From: Dolomedes plantarius
Taxonomy: Eukaryota > Arthropoda > Arachnida > Araneae > Dolomedidae
Length of the DNA stretch: 64,000 nucleotides
Assembly (NCBI GenBank): GCA_907164885.2
Contig: OU015490.1
Location: forward strand, 225,721,554 to 225,785,553
Direction of reading: 5' to 3'
The translations under genes were made by a program, and so were the position numbers. This document shows positions 34,808 to 46,999 of this stretch, piece after piece (the first letter of the stretch is position 1; each line of letters starts with the position of its first letter). A model generated the notes under the pieces. The model did no database searches. It was not told where the DNA came from and was given only the letters and a program-made list of their open reading frames with translations.

Positions 34808-35810
34808 TATTTTTATTTTATTTATTTATTCATATATTGTGTCTTATCCATAAAAAAAGTATGTTTTGATGTGAAACACATGTTTGACACGTTAAAAGTA
34901 ATAAATATTTAAAACATATCAAACCACTCAACGTAATTTAATTATTTAAACGTTATTATATTTGCATTTTACTTGCCGCTAAAATTTTTTCATGGGTTCT
35001 TCAGAATAATAACTTTATTCTTCTAATCTTTCATTTGATTTATGTAAACTATATTTAAAGGCTTAATTTAACACAAAAATCCTTTTAAACAGTTTTTTTA
35101 ATTCTTCTATTTCTATGATATAAATTCCTTCTGAGAAATTTATTTACTTTCTTTTATGTTACGATCTGTGTTATTATTAGCATTTCGGTTTTCATCAGTA
35201 AGCCGAAAGCAAAAGGTCTTCAAGGTTATTAGTCTTTAATTAGAAACGTTTGTTCATGTCATACTCTTTAAAATAAATCAATGAATATATTTATCTCTAT
35301 GCACTGAATTTACCTCTCATTTCAGGGTATTCTGTATGATTGTGCTGTAGCCAAATAAAGAAAATGAACTTTTTTTTCACGGTGAATACTTAATTTAATC
35401 TTTGAATGTAAACATATTATTAAACTTTAGAAAATTACAAAATTTTTATTTTTAAAAATTTTGTTGGGAATTATTTTCTCATAATCAATACATATAAAGT
35501 TTTGAAGGGAAATACCACAACAACTGAAGTTTAAATTATGTACCAAGTTTATAAATTAAACAAATCTAGTTTCAGAAATAAATAAGTAAATAATTTATAA
35601 GTTATATTTTTGATATGATACAGGATACATTGGTTTAGAGCCATATACACGGAAGTAAGACCTTAAAAATAAATTCACTAAATTAATGTGTATGGGATAA
35701 AATTTAGATTAATAAGCTAATTATTTGATTTATAGATTCTCAGGTACACATTTATTATAATAATGCCATCCAAACTATTAAAATACTTTAAAATTCTAGA
35801 GCTGTTAGGT
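34807..35810. other. No supported gene
   Basis: AT-rich; nothing recognised. Confidence 0.35.
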
Positions 35811-35853
35811 GACTAATCGATCAAAAGTTGCAGAAACTTTTGATCGATTAGTC
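35811..35853. repeat. Perfect 19-bp hairpin at the left edge of the satellite
   Basis: Arms 35811-35829 and 35835-35853 are exact reverse complements ('gactaatcgatcaaaagtt') with loop 'gcaga'. The right arm is in phase with the satellite unit, so the left arm is an inverted piece of the same unit. Confidence 0.9.
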
Positions 35854-37962
35854 CCACTTACATGAACTTAATTTTGACACGTTTTGCAAAAAGTTTTTAA
35901 AAAAAGTTCGACATGCGGTAAAGGTTCTTGTTCACGACGAGCAAACATTAACTTTTTACCTGTAGAATAGAGGTAGTAGAAAGAAGGTCTTAATTATTAT
36001 TGATTTTGACCGGGAAGGGGATGTTTTGACAATTTGGTGCTTCTTTTGCGTCATGTTGGCACACCGAGAGAGGCTTTATAAATGGAAACTTCAACTTTTA
36101 ATCCAAAATGCAACTTTTGATCGATTATTCCTATTTACATTAACTTAATTTGACACGTTTTGCACAAGCAAAAAAAAGTTCGACATGTGGTGAAAGCACC
36201 TGTTCACGATGATTAAACACGATATTTTCTCCCATAAAATGGGGTAGTACAAAGCATGTCTCAATAGTTATTGATTTTGCCCATTAAAGGGATGTTATGA
36301 AATTTTTGTGCGTTTGTTGCGTCATATGGACATAGTGAGAGAGGATTTTTAAATGGAAAGTTCAACTTTTGACTGATTATTCCTACTTACATTAACTTTA
36401 TTTGACATATTTTACACGCGTAAAAATGTTCGACTCGCTGTAAAAGCACCTGTTCATGATGAGCAAACAGAAGCTTTTAACTTATAGAATGGAGGTAGTG
36501 TAAAGAATTTCGTAATAATTATTGATTTTGCTCGTGTAGGGGATGTTTTGGCAAATTTGTGGTGTTGTTGCGTCATGTGGGCACAATGAGAGAGGCTTTT
36601 TAAATGCAAAGTTTAACTTTTGATAAAATAGGCAACTTTTGATCGATTATTTCTATTTACGTTAACTTAATTTGACATATTTTGTACGAGTAAAAATGTT
36701 CGATACGCGGTAAAAGCTCCTGTTCATGATGAGTAAGCACGAACTTTTCACCCATACAATGGAGGTAGTGTAAAGAATTTCTTAATAATTATTGATTTTA
36801 ATCGTGTAGGGGATGTTTTGGCAAATTTGTGGTGTTGTTGCGTCATGTGGGCACAATGAGAGAGGCTTTTTAAATGCAAAGTTTAACTTTTGATAAAATA
36901 GGCAACTTTTGATCGATTATTTCTATTTACGTTAACTTAATTTGACATATTTTGTACGAGTAAAAATGTTCGATACGCGGTAAAAGCTCCTGTTCATGAT
37001 GAGTAAGCACGAACTTTTCACCCATACAATGGAGGTAGTGTAAAGAATTTCTTAATAATTATTGATTTTAATCGTGTAGGGGATGTTTTGGCAAATTTGT
37101 GGTGTTGTTGCGTCATGTGGGCACAATGAGAGAGGCTTTTTAAATGCAAAGTTTAACTTTTGATAAAATAGGCAACTTTTGATCGATTATTTCTATTTAC
37201 GTTAACTTAATTTGACATATTTTGTACGAGTAAAAATGTTCGATACGCGGTAAAAGCTCCTGTTCATGATGAGTAAGCACGAACTTTTCACCCATACAAT
37301 GGAGGTAGTGTAAAGAATTTCTTAATAATTATTGATTTTAATCGTGTAGGGGATGTTTTGGCAAATTTGTGGTGTTGTTGCGTCATGTGGGCACAATGAG
37401 AGAGGCTTTTTAAATGCAAAGTTCAACTTTGAATAAAATAGGCAACTTTTGATCGATTATTTCTATTTAAATTAACTTAATTTGACATATTTTATACACT
37501 TAAAAATATTCGATACGCGGTAAAAGCTCCTGTTCATAATAAGTGAACACGAACTTTTCACCTATACAATGGAGGTTGTATAAAGAATGTCTTATTTATT
37601 ATAGATTTTGCCCGTTTAGGGAATGTTTTGACAATTATATACTTTTGCTGCGTCATGTGGTCACATTGAGAGAGGCATTTTTTAAAATTGAAAGTTCGAC
37701 TTTAAACCAATATTGTAACTTTTGATCAATTACTCTTATTTACATCAACTTAATTTTGACACGTTTTACAAGCGTAAAAAATATTCGATACGTGGTAAAA
37801 GCTCCTGTTCACCATGAGTAAACATATCTTTTCATCTATAGAATGGAGGTAGCATAAAGGATGACTTATTAATTATAGATTTTGAACGTTTAGGGGATGT
37901 TTTGACAATTGTGTGCTTTTGTTGCGTCCTGTGGACATATGGAAAGAGGTTTTTTAAATGGA
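35835..37962. repeat. Satellite-like tandem array, 270-bp unit, about eight copies
   Basis: The landmark 'gcgtcatgtgggcacaatga' (or its variants) begins near 36049, 36321, 36571, 36841, 37111, 37381, 37651 and 37925. The four central steps are exactly 270 bp, and the copies there are almost identical over the whole unit. The outer copies are visibly diverged and vary in length (250-274 bp). The unit also contains 'cttttgatcgattatttcta' and 'gttcgatacgcggtaaaagc'. No ORF spans it. Confidence 0.93.
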
Positions 37963-38180
37963 CAGTACCAAGAATGGACGTCTACAAAATTAAAAATGTT
38001 GAGCTTTATTGAAGTTTTTAAACCCTTTTCACTGTTGATAACAGAAAAAAAATGTTTTAAATTATAAATCAGAAAGATTGTACAAACGAGATACTGTGTT
38101 TTAAGAATTGGATATAAACAGGCAAAAGACCACTGGAGTGAAAATACTGACGAATATGGATCCCTTCTTTAGTGCGTATT

Positions 38181-39036
38181 GTCTATAGCTGTGTTTCTTA
38201 ACCTTTTTAATCACCAACAGCCCCTTGAATCTGAAAATAAGCTGTCGCACCGCCTTGAAAAATGTGTTTCTATTTTTTACTTAGGAAAAGACATTTATTT
38301 CAAGATAATTTATTTATTGCCGAAAGAAATTAATAGATTTACAATACATACCATATTGTAACATATAAAACAATACCTACATTTTTAATGGCTACGTTGT
38401 TGATATTTGTTCACAATTATCCTTTTAAAACGAGGCTCTTAATCGCGAGAGTCATAAGATGCCTTTAAGCGATTTCTGGCTTTTGTTTTGATGTGCAAAA
38501 GTGATGAAAAACTCATTTCACAAAGGTAAGTGGTGGCAAATGGTAAACGTGTCACTAATGTTACTTTTGCCAATTCTGGATAAAGTTCTAACTGCGTACA
38601 CCAGAACTGTTCTAAGTCTAGTTTTTCCAATTCCATTTCAATGGTGCTTTAGCTCGTATTGCGATAAGATCGTCTTTTAATAAAACGTTGTCGTCCATTG
38701 GATTTAGGTTTAAATAAATGGAATGAGTATCCATCTATTCATTTTGCTTATATTTCCCGTGGAAAAGTATCCATCAAATAATTCACTCAATTTGCAGAGG
38801 TGTAATTTTATTTCGGGTATAATTGTTGTTTTATCATTTTCCAAAATTATTGAATCCAAAAAAGGAAAATTTGCTAAATTCCCATTTTCAACTCGAAGAG
38901 AATAAGGCATGTTTCTCAGAAGCGGTTAGGCGGTAATTTTCATTAAAAATTTAGAACCTTCTCTCGCACCCCTAGAAAGGTTCTCTCGCAACCCCAGGGG
39001 TGCCCGCACCCCCGGTTAAGAACCACTGGTCTATAG
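38181..39036 (-). mobile_element. hAT-type transposon, internally deleted
   Basis: The element 38189-39028 is flanked on both sides by 'gtctatag' (38181-38188, 39029-39036), an exact 8-bp duplication. Ends 'ctgtgtttcttaacc' and 'ggttaagaaccactg' are imperfect inverted repeats. The minus strand keeps the carboxy-terminal part of a transposase of the ZBED5-like branch. Confidence 0.92.
38430..38910 (-). pseudogene. hAT transposase C-terminal remnant (ZBED5-like)
   Basis: From 38910 down, the minus strand reads NGNLANFPFLDSIILEND, IIPEIKLHLCKLSELFDGY and NRWILIPFI; then, after a frameshift, LIAIRAKAPLKWN-like text. At 38636-38439 it reads FWCTQLELYPELAKV, RLPFATTYLCEMSFSSLLHI and KTKARNRL. The last part is the hAT dimerisation domain, whose TTYLCE-x-FS-x-L signature is intact apart from single changes. 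The N-terminal zinc finger and catalytic domain are deleted. The similarity to the ZBED5/FAM200-type branch is from memory of its conserved text. Confidence 0.85.
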
Positions 39037-39045
39037 AATAACGTT

Positions 39046-39522
39046 GTCAAGTTCAGGGCTCGATTTAGAAAATTCTTGATTATAGGCACAACTCAGGATA
39101 GGGATCCCCTAACACTGATGTGGGCGTAAAATTTCCAAAATTGACACACACACAAAAAAAAAATAATCATGAATCATTGTGAAAGTGCAATTTTACCAAG
39201 AATTGGCTATTTGAAGCGTAGAAGCCTAGAACATTATCAAATAACAAAAAGCAATACGACATATTAACTTCATTATTAAAACACCAATACAATGCAACCA
39301 GAAAAGCTTATTAATCCCTTATAAACACTATAACATACATATGATGAACCATTCAATCAATCAAATTTGAAAGGATATATGAAAAAATTGCTATTAAGAA
39401 AGGTAAAATTAAAAGAAGTTTGAATTGGGAATTTTCTCTTTTTTCCTTTTAAAATTAAAATTTTGGGGGCCCCTAGGCCCTGGCCTACCGGGCCTAATGG
39501 AAAATCAGGGTCTGGTCAATTT
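39046..39522. mobile_element. hAT-type MITE
   Basis: The element 39054-39514 has ends 'cagggctcgattt' and 'aaaatcagggtctg', partly inverted, and flanks 'gtcaagtt' and 'gtcaattt' matching at seven of eight positions. The interior near 39470-39500 is GC-rich ('gggggcccctaggccctggc'). It lies 25 bp right of the previous hAT element. Confidence 0.75.
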
Positions 39523-40213
39523 ATCTTATGCAGATTGCCACAAAGGACTAATTGGTTGGTTGGCTTTTAAAATATAATCAACAGACATAGGACTCGTGTG
39601 TTGCAAAGCAAATCTTTACTGTGACAAAGGCTCATTGATATATTCAATGGATTAGCGAAAATTATTTTTTATACATGATCAAAAAATATTTTCCCTGCAG
39701 AATAAAAAGGAATTTCACAATGTTTTTTTTTTACAAGGATGAAATGTAAACTGCTGAGGCTAAGTTTTGAATTAAAAGTTTTAATGGCATATTTGCTACG
39801 ATTTATCTTCCATGAGCGAGTAGATTTCCCTGCGAACATAATATGATTGTAAAGAGAGTAATCATTTGTCATAAAGCGGAAAAGGAAAATGATGTTTCCA
39901 ACAGAGAGAATTTTTTAAAAGGGATGTCACGTAATGTTAGAATAAATTTCTTCGTATTTGTATATAGGGCTTATGATAATGTAAGTTAAAATTGTAAGCT
40001 TTTCAGATTAAGATGGTCGATTATGTAGTTCATGAGTGAAATGGTTTTGGCAAATAAAGTTATTGGTATGATTTAGGAGAGGATGAAATGCCATCTCATA
40101 AACTTTAGCGAAATATTCTTGCAATTCTTAAATATCGCAATAACAATGGTGGTAGAACCAAGGGTTGTTTACCTTCTAATGTGTGTTAAGATTTTCTCCG
40201 GATATCGAAAATG
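39523..40213. other. No supported gene
   Basis: AT-rich; nothing recognised. Confidence 0.35.
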
Positions 40214-40468
40214 CAATCGAGGCGTTCCCGTTAAAAAGAGGGTAAGTGCCAAAATTTCCAAAAAGTATTTTTTCACCGATACAAGGGTTTTTCCAAGGCT
40301 AATGGCGTGGAAAAGGAGGTAAGTGCCTAGCACAGAAGTAGACCATAAGAGCTAGGCACTATCTCCTTTTCCATGTCATTAGCCTTGGAAAAAAAACCTT
40401 GTATCAGTAAAAAATACGCTTCAGAAATTTTGGCACTTACCCTCTTTTCAACGGGAACGCCTCAATTG
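40214..40468. mobile_element. Foldback element, family F1 copy 2
   Basis: Same architecture as 14874-15124. Tips are 'caatcgaggcgttcccgtt' and 'aacgggaacgcctcaattg'. The left arm has 'agagggtaagtgcc' at 40237-40250 and 'ggaggtaagtgcc' at 40315-40327; the right arm carries the inverted counterparts. Loop about 40332-40352. Confidence 0.88.
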
Positions 40469-40696
40469 TTTGTATTTTTTCGTTTTGTATATACGTAAAG
40501 ATAATACAAAATTTTCAAAATTATGTAATTCTCCTCAAGTAAGGAGGATGTAATCAGATACGTGTTTAAAAACATTTCTGTCGAATCAAAATATGGATTA
40601 GCAGGCAGTTTATTATGTGGATGGTAGGTTGATTTATTTTTACTTTAAATATTATAAGAAAAATATTTTTCCAATGACATTTTCTCTTTATTAAGA

Positions 40697-41325
40697 TAAA
40701 GGGAGTGGTCAATTTTACGTACCTTTAAAAGTATCTTTTTTAGACCTATGTTCGATTGTATGTACTACTCATGAGTTTTGCTTGATTTCCATGAAATTTT
40801 TTGAGTAACTGCCTATAATACCGTTTATTATCTATACACAAAATTTCAAGGTGATTAAAAAATATAAATTATTTTTTTATGCATAAAAAGTGAATATTGT
40901 TTTTAAAATCGAGCATTTGCAGTCAACTACTGTGCGCATTCTGTCAAAATAAATTATTAAGGTATAGTAATAATTGTTTACTATATGTGATTGTAATACT
41001 TCAGGCAACAAAATCCACCAACATTTTTTAACCTTAACATATTTTAAGTTTTTAAAGAATTTTTAATAAGCTTTTACTTGGTGAATTTTGAAATTTCTAA
41101 TTAGAAATTGCACGTGCTAAAATGTTTTATTATATTTTAGAATAATGTTGGTGGATATTGTTGCCTGAAGTATTGGAATTACATATAGTAAACAATTATT
41201 ACTGTACCTTAACAATTTATTTTGAAAGAATGCGCACAGCAGTTGACTGCAAAATGCTCAATTTAAAAAAATTATTCACTTTTTATGCATGGAAAATAAT
41301 TTTATTTTTTTAATTACCTTGAAAT

Positions 41326-41378
<53 letters not shown>

Positions 41379-41508
41379 AACAGTATGTTAGGCAGTTACT
41401 CAAAAAATTTCATGTAAATCAAATAAAAATCATGAGTAGTACATGCAATCGGACATAGGTCTATAAGACATACTTTTAAAGGTACTTAAAAGTGACCACT
41501 TCCCTTTA
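40697..41508. mobile_element. Long foldback element, arms about 340-370 bp
   Basis: Left arm from 'aagggagtggtcaatttta' (40699) mirrors the right arm ending 'aaaagtgaccacttccctt' (41506). TA flanks both tips. Deeper landmarks pair as well: 'gcgcattctgtcaaaataaa' with 'ttattttgaaagaatgcgca', and 'gcaacaaaatccaccaaca' with 'tgttggtggatattgttgc'. The loop is about 41030-41145. A (TA)n run (41331-41374) has expanded only in the right arm. No ORF. Confidence 0.88.
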
Positions 41509-43408
41509 GAAATCAAATGTACTTCTAAAAAAGATGAAAAAAATTGCTGAGTTAGGCCTATCATATTTCGTTTCTGATATAAATTAATCAATGAGTCAAT
41601 GCTATTTCAATTAAAGAAAAAATTTTTGCTGTATATAAAAAATTAATACACTGGGACAAACAAAATTTAACAACCCTGTCTAATATTTCAAGCTGTATAA
41701 AAACAGAAAGTTTATATAACCATCTTAGGCACACCCACAAAATACAAGTATATACATAGAATCAATATACTTTATTAAACAATTCAAAAAAGTAGTTTAA
41801 TATTTCTATTAAATAAAGAGTTTCATTTGATTTTTAGATATTGTGATAACAAACAAGATGTATAACATTTTAAAATTTGTTTTAGCATGTTTAAAAATTA
41901 CCAGAGACTTTAAATTTCATAAATAAATGAAAATAAATATATTGTACATTTTTGAGATTTTCGAATTATAAAAATGTAGAAAATTGATGAAGAATTTCTA
42001 ACAGTTTAATCTTATTAAATAGTTTAAAACGTAAGATCCTATTTAGGGAAAAGTGCATTTTGTAGTTTGAGAAAAATACTTGTCATAATGAATTCGTCCA
42101 ATAAAAGTTTTTTCATTGTCAAGAGCTAAATAATTTATTTATCATAGTTTTATTTTGAATTTTAGAGAAAAAAACTAGTTAGTTCATTTTGAGAAAAATT
42201 TAATTAAACTAAAAGAGTTGTGAAAACCTTATTCTTGTTTTCTGAACATCAGAAGATGTTTTGCTTTTTTAAACAAAGGTAAAAGGAAAAAAGTCAGGCT
42301 TCTTTATTTAATTACGATATGTCTCTGACAACTTGTAAAAACGTTTTTCAAAGAAATGAGAACAAAATAAAATAAAATACTAAATTTGTGGCATTCGTTG
42401 ACTTTTGAACCTTTTTCTTCTAGCTATACTTGTCTTTGAAAAAAGACTTTGTATAAGGTCCTGGAATGCAAATAAAGTGATTATATTTTATTCAAACAAA
42501 AGAATTATTTTACTTTTTTTTACTACTTCTTCTGCATTTTTGCTTGATAAAATCTGATGCAATTTTTTCGGTTCTTTCATCTGTCATTGTCCTCAGAGGT
42601 TGCATTCAGCTATAGTATTTTCTTTGTTCGATTACGAACAAAACTTGGATCAATAGTTTTCCATCTTTCGTGAATATGACGATGCCTACCGTGGGAAATA
42701 TTTAAGTTACGAGTGCGTCATCATATATTCCGCTGTTGTCTAAGAGGAAATTCTTTTTTTTTTCTCTTTTCCATTTGTAGTTTGTTATGCCTTGAATCGT
42801 TCACTGCATAACGTAAGCAGTTAGAAGTTTGTACTATGAATGGCTTCAGTCTTATTTATTACACGGTTGATCTACCAAAAGACCCATTTAAAATATTTGG
42901 CCATATCAGAAATCCCAATTTAAAAGCATTATATCCAAAATCTTTGACTGCATTTGTTGAACGGATTTGCATTTTCATTGATTTGATATTGATTAGGCTT
43001 CGTAAATTCAATGAAGGATCAGCTTAAAGAATAAGCCTTATAGACTGCTTAAAGGTCTTTGACAGCGTTTCTAAGATCTTTTCATTGCTTCACTGCAAAA
43101 TCATGCACTAAACTGGAATAATGTGCAAGTCTTTGAATTAAGAATATTCCTTAGTTCGAACTTCTTTAAGTCTCTAGGATTCAGTGATATTTCTCTTAGC
43201 GTTATCCTTATCAGACTAAAGCGCATTAGCCTCTCATTAATTCATAGATTCTCTGAACTTGTGCACCTAGCATTAACGCTAAAGTCGTTCACAGTAGGGA
43301 ATTGAAACTTGTGCTAAAAATCAGGAATACACCTAAGTATCAAATATAACGAAAGATAAATAAAAAAGAATATATTTGTTGAAAATGAACGTTTCGATAT
43401 TATTTGGA
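41509..43408. other. No supported gene
   Basis: AT-rich; short open frames at 42836-43027 and 43123-43305 have no family resemblance. Confidence 0.35.
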
Positions 43409-43650
43409 GGCCTTATTTGAATAGTGGTCCAACTCCACTTTAAAAAAAAATGGAGTTAGCCTCACTTTCATGTTCATACAAGTCATTTCTATCTCATTTT
43501 TAAATTGGTACACCTCCAGCTTATTTCTGCTGCCAACAGAGGTCATTTCAAATCAGACTTCAGCTGTCATATCCCGACATTCACTAGAAATTAAGGCGCT
43601 GTATCTCAAAATGAACAAGAATGGAGTTGGACCACTATTCACATAAGGCC
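43409..43650. mobile_element. TIR element of unassigned superfamily
   Basis: Ends 'ggccttatttgaatagtggt' and 'accactattcacataaggcc' are inverted; similarity continues to 'ccaactcca'. 242 bp, no ORF. Target duplication unclear. Confidence 0.75.
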
Positions 43651-43965
43651 TTCATTTATGCCATGATTATAATTAATGTATCGTCAAAATACTTCTTTGT
43701 TGATGGTAAGTCTTTTATAATAGAGGCAAAAATAAAATAAGAAGATCCCGTGTCATTAACGTCACTGGTGTTTGAGACATCGAAACCCAAAAAAAAAATG
43801 TGAATAGCAGTTTTGTATGAGTAAGAAAGTTCCTTTACCCTATTGTATGAATGTCAGATAAATTTCAAAGCTAAAAACCAAGTATAGTGTTAAAGGTGAA
43901 GATATGCAAGCCATTTAACTCACTATAAACGCTTAAAAAGGCAAAAGTAATAATTTGAAGATAAA

Positions 43966-44420
43966 AAGAACTTTTTATATACCACGTTTTTAAATTTTCT
44001 GTTGAATCATATAAACTTGACATTTCTCTCTTGATTGCACAAACCTTCACTTAATTATTCTTTTTCACTTTCTTTTATTTAATTTTAATCACTTTGTAGT
44101 CGTTTCCACTATCCACAGACTTTATAAACTTTAATTTTTATAATTTTTTAAAATTTTTCTCACAATATTTTTGTAAACAAAATAAATTCACATGTATTGT
44201 GTTTTCAAAATCGTCAAACGCCGTTACGCAAAAATGCAAGCATTGAATTTGATCGAAGCGCCACCTTGCGGATTTTTTCGGTTAAAAGTATTAAAAGTCA
44301 TCGTGTTCTGAGCTATTCTAAAAGTTTCAAAATGTCTAGCTAGTCGGGAAGTTAGTTAAAAATCGATTGCAAGATTTGTACTGGATAAACACACACACTG
44401 ACAAACAAACAAACAAGAAA
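43966..44420 (+). repeat. Repeat R3, copy 1
   Basis: Starts 'actttttatataccacgttt' and ends 'gctagtcgggaagttagtta', then 'ttgtactggataaacacac' and an ACAA-type tail. A second copy follows immediately. The tail of short tandem repeats suggests a retroposed element, possibly the 3' end of a non-LTR retrotransposon, but no coding part is present. Confidence 0.65.
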
Positions 44421-44447
44421 TTGAGTTCATAATAATTACAAGATATA

Positions 44448-44845
44448 AACAACTTTTTATATACCATGTTTTTAAATTTTGTTTTGCATCATATAAACTG
44501 ACGATTCTGTGTATTAATAAATACTTTTTTAACAATTTTTTCATGAATTATCTCATCAACTTGAAAGAAAATGAAGTTAATTGGAAGTTAGTTTGCATTT
44601 AACTTTTGGTTCCCTTTCCGGCCAATAGGTGGCTGCACCAGTCTACAAAACAAAATTAACTGAAAATAACTGCAAATTAATTTAATTGTGCTTAAAGATG
44701 GCTAAAAGTATTTAAAAAATGCATTGTCATCGTGTTCTGAGCTATTCTAAAAGTTTCAAATGTCTAGCTAGTCGGGAAGTTAGTTAAAAATTGATTGCGA
44801 GATTTGTACTTGACAAACACACACACAAACAAAAAAGCAAGTTAT
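44448..44845 (+). repeat. Repeat R3, copy 2
   Basis: Direct copy of 43966-44420: 'actttttatataccatgttt' at the start and 'tgtctagctagtcgggaagt' near the end. The middle third of the two copies is not alignable by eye, so they share ends but differ in the body. Confidence 0.65.
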
Positions 44846-46427
44846 TAAAAACATGGTAAAAATATGGTAAAAAATACCTTGCAAGTTCTGTATTAAAGGC
44901 AAAATTGAATAACGAGCATACCTGGAATTTACATTATAGACATTTGAAAGATCAAATCATGAAAAGTTTTTTTTCTCTCTAATGCGGAGGCACTTGTCGC
45001 GAGATATTCGCCTTTTGTTATTCACAGCGAAGTCTTGTTGGCTACTTTAATGCGGGAGCACCATTTAGGTGAACATGAAAAGTAAGTTTAGGAATCATGT
45101 TTGAGTGTAAAATTCCCTTACCCTATGATAGATTGAGACGTTAAACATTCCTGTTAGACCAAATGCCTTGTATAAATTTAATCTATGCGAGTCGTGCCAT
45201 ACTATAAAGACTTATGCAAGAAATCTCCTCGATAACAGTAAGATTTACAATTACAAGTGCAATGAATGACGAAGATCATGTAATAATTAACATTATAGAC
45301 TTTTAAGAGATAAAATCATAAAATAAAGATAACAATTTTGTAGGAATATGAAAGTTTCCTTACCCTACATTATGCGATATCTAATGAGAATAAAAACCCT
45401 ATTATGGTAAAGACTAAAACACATATTTTGGAATGCATACTATGGATCCCATTTAACGTATTGAACATGTATAAAACCTTTTTAATGTCTATAGTTGACG
45501 TAAAATAATATTGAGAATATTTTTTCATCGTAAGCTGTAGCAAAAGTTATGGATTCTACAACTTTGATGAGCATCAAAGTTTCCATACCATATATTATTA
45601 GATAAAAGTAATTTTATGACAGTATTTTAAAATCCGATCTAACTATGTCATTTACCATACTCTAAATATTAAACAAAATGAAAATATAAAGCCTTCAAAC
45701 GGTTAAATTCTATAAATGAGATAAAACAAACAGTAAATATTTTATCAAATTTACATAGACTTTTGAGACATAAAAACACAAAAAAATGACAATAGCAATT
45801 TTATATGAGTATTAGATTTACCTTAACTATATTATGATAGGACAGTAAAAATCAAAGACTGAAACACAGTGCTATATGGTTCAATCTATTTAACCCATTT
45901 ACCAAACTGTAAATATCTAAAAAGTAAAACCAAAAGAAAAGACTCCTTTAAATAGAAAGTTTTATAATTGATGCAAAATAAGTATCGGTCATAAGCAGTG
46001 ATGACGAGTCATAGAAAGATACTAATTTTTTTTTCCAATTTCGCTTTTTTCTTTATCAGTTTCTTTTCTAGCATGGAAGTTAATGGAAGTGAAAAAGCTT
46101 TCTTGATTACTTAAAAGATAAAAGCACAGACGCTGTTCCTTCTTGCACATGAGATTTGAAGTAATCACATTGGGGAACTTTATAGTGCCATTATGGTAGA
46201 CACCTTTGTAAAATTCATCGCTCCCTGCATTAAGATTTGGTTTCAAGTCAGTAGCTCGCGTTGAACCGGGAGCAATTACTGGAATGAACTTGCGAAACTT
46301 TCTGCCGTATACTCGTTATAGGGCTCTGCAATAAATCCCTCTAAATGTGTTAGTAATCGTCAAAAGTATATAAATGGAAAGTATAATAAAGTTCTCTCGC
46401 ATTTAAAAATGAAAATTACCCAATTTT

Positions 46428-46999
46428 TAGAATGATTATTTCGGCAGTTCAATATGCAACCGAAACAAAATACATTATACAGCATTAGTAGTTGTAAGGT
46501 TGTGACACCTAGAGAGTGTACCTTTCGATTCGATCGAGTTTTGACCTCTCAGAATAAAACAAGAGAGAAAATTTAACCATCTTAATTCAAGGTCATGGCC
46601 TACTGCTCAGTTAACTGCAGCATACAAATGAGCCTCTCTCCTGCAAAATTAATTAAGTCCATAAAACCAAAAGTGCAGAAAAGTGTCAAAATAAATGAAA
46701 AGTGTCAAAATAATGATTTCTTCGGCTGTTCAATACTCAACCGAAACAAAATACATTATACAGCATTAGTAGTTGTAAGTTTGTGACACCTAGAGAGTAT
46801 ACCTTTCGATTCGAACGAGTTATGCCCTCTCAGAATAAAACGAGAGAAAATTTAACAATCTAAATTCAAGGTCATGGCTTACTGCTCAGTTAACTGCTCA
46901 GTTAACTACTCAGTTAACATACAAATGAGCCGCTCTCTTGCAAAATCGGTTAAGTCCATAGAACGAAAACTGAATAAAAGTGTCAAAATAATGTACATT
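46428..46999 (+). repeat. Tandem duplication, unit about 285 bp
   Basis: Copies 46428-46712 and 46713-46999 share 'aaccgaaacaaaatacatta', 'gtgacacctagagagt' and 'aattcaaggtcatggc'. In copy 2 a 12-bp unit 'tgctcagttaac' has expanded to three (46881-46917) where copy 1 has one. Confidence 0.9.

Larger units (their letters stand above)
43800..46010. repeat. Ancient tandem array, unit about 238 bp, interrupted
   Basis: A core near 'gaaagtttccttaccctata' recurs at 43832, 45116, 45358, 45593 and 45831 (spacings of 242, 235 and 238 bp on the right). The larger gap between the first two is filled by the repeat pair at 43960-44850. Divergence is high. Confidence 0.6.

Noticed and set aside
35835..37962. 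Regular direct repeats considered as a CRISPR array
   Set aside because: Units are 270 bp with no short repeat-spacer alternation, and the context is eukaryotic; it is a satellite-type array.
42836..43305. Two short plus-strand ORFs
   Set aside because: Low-complexity composition, no family resemblance and no splice or promoter signals that stand out.
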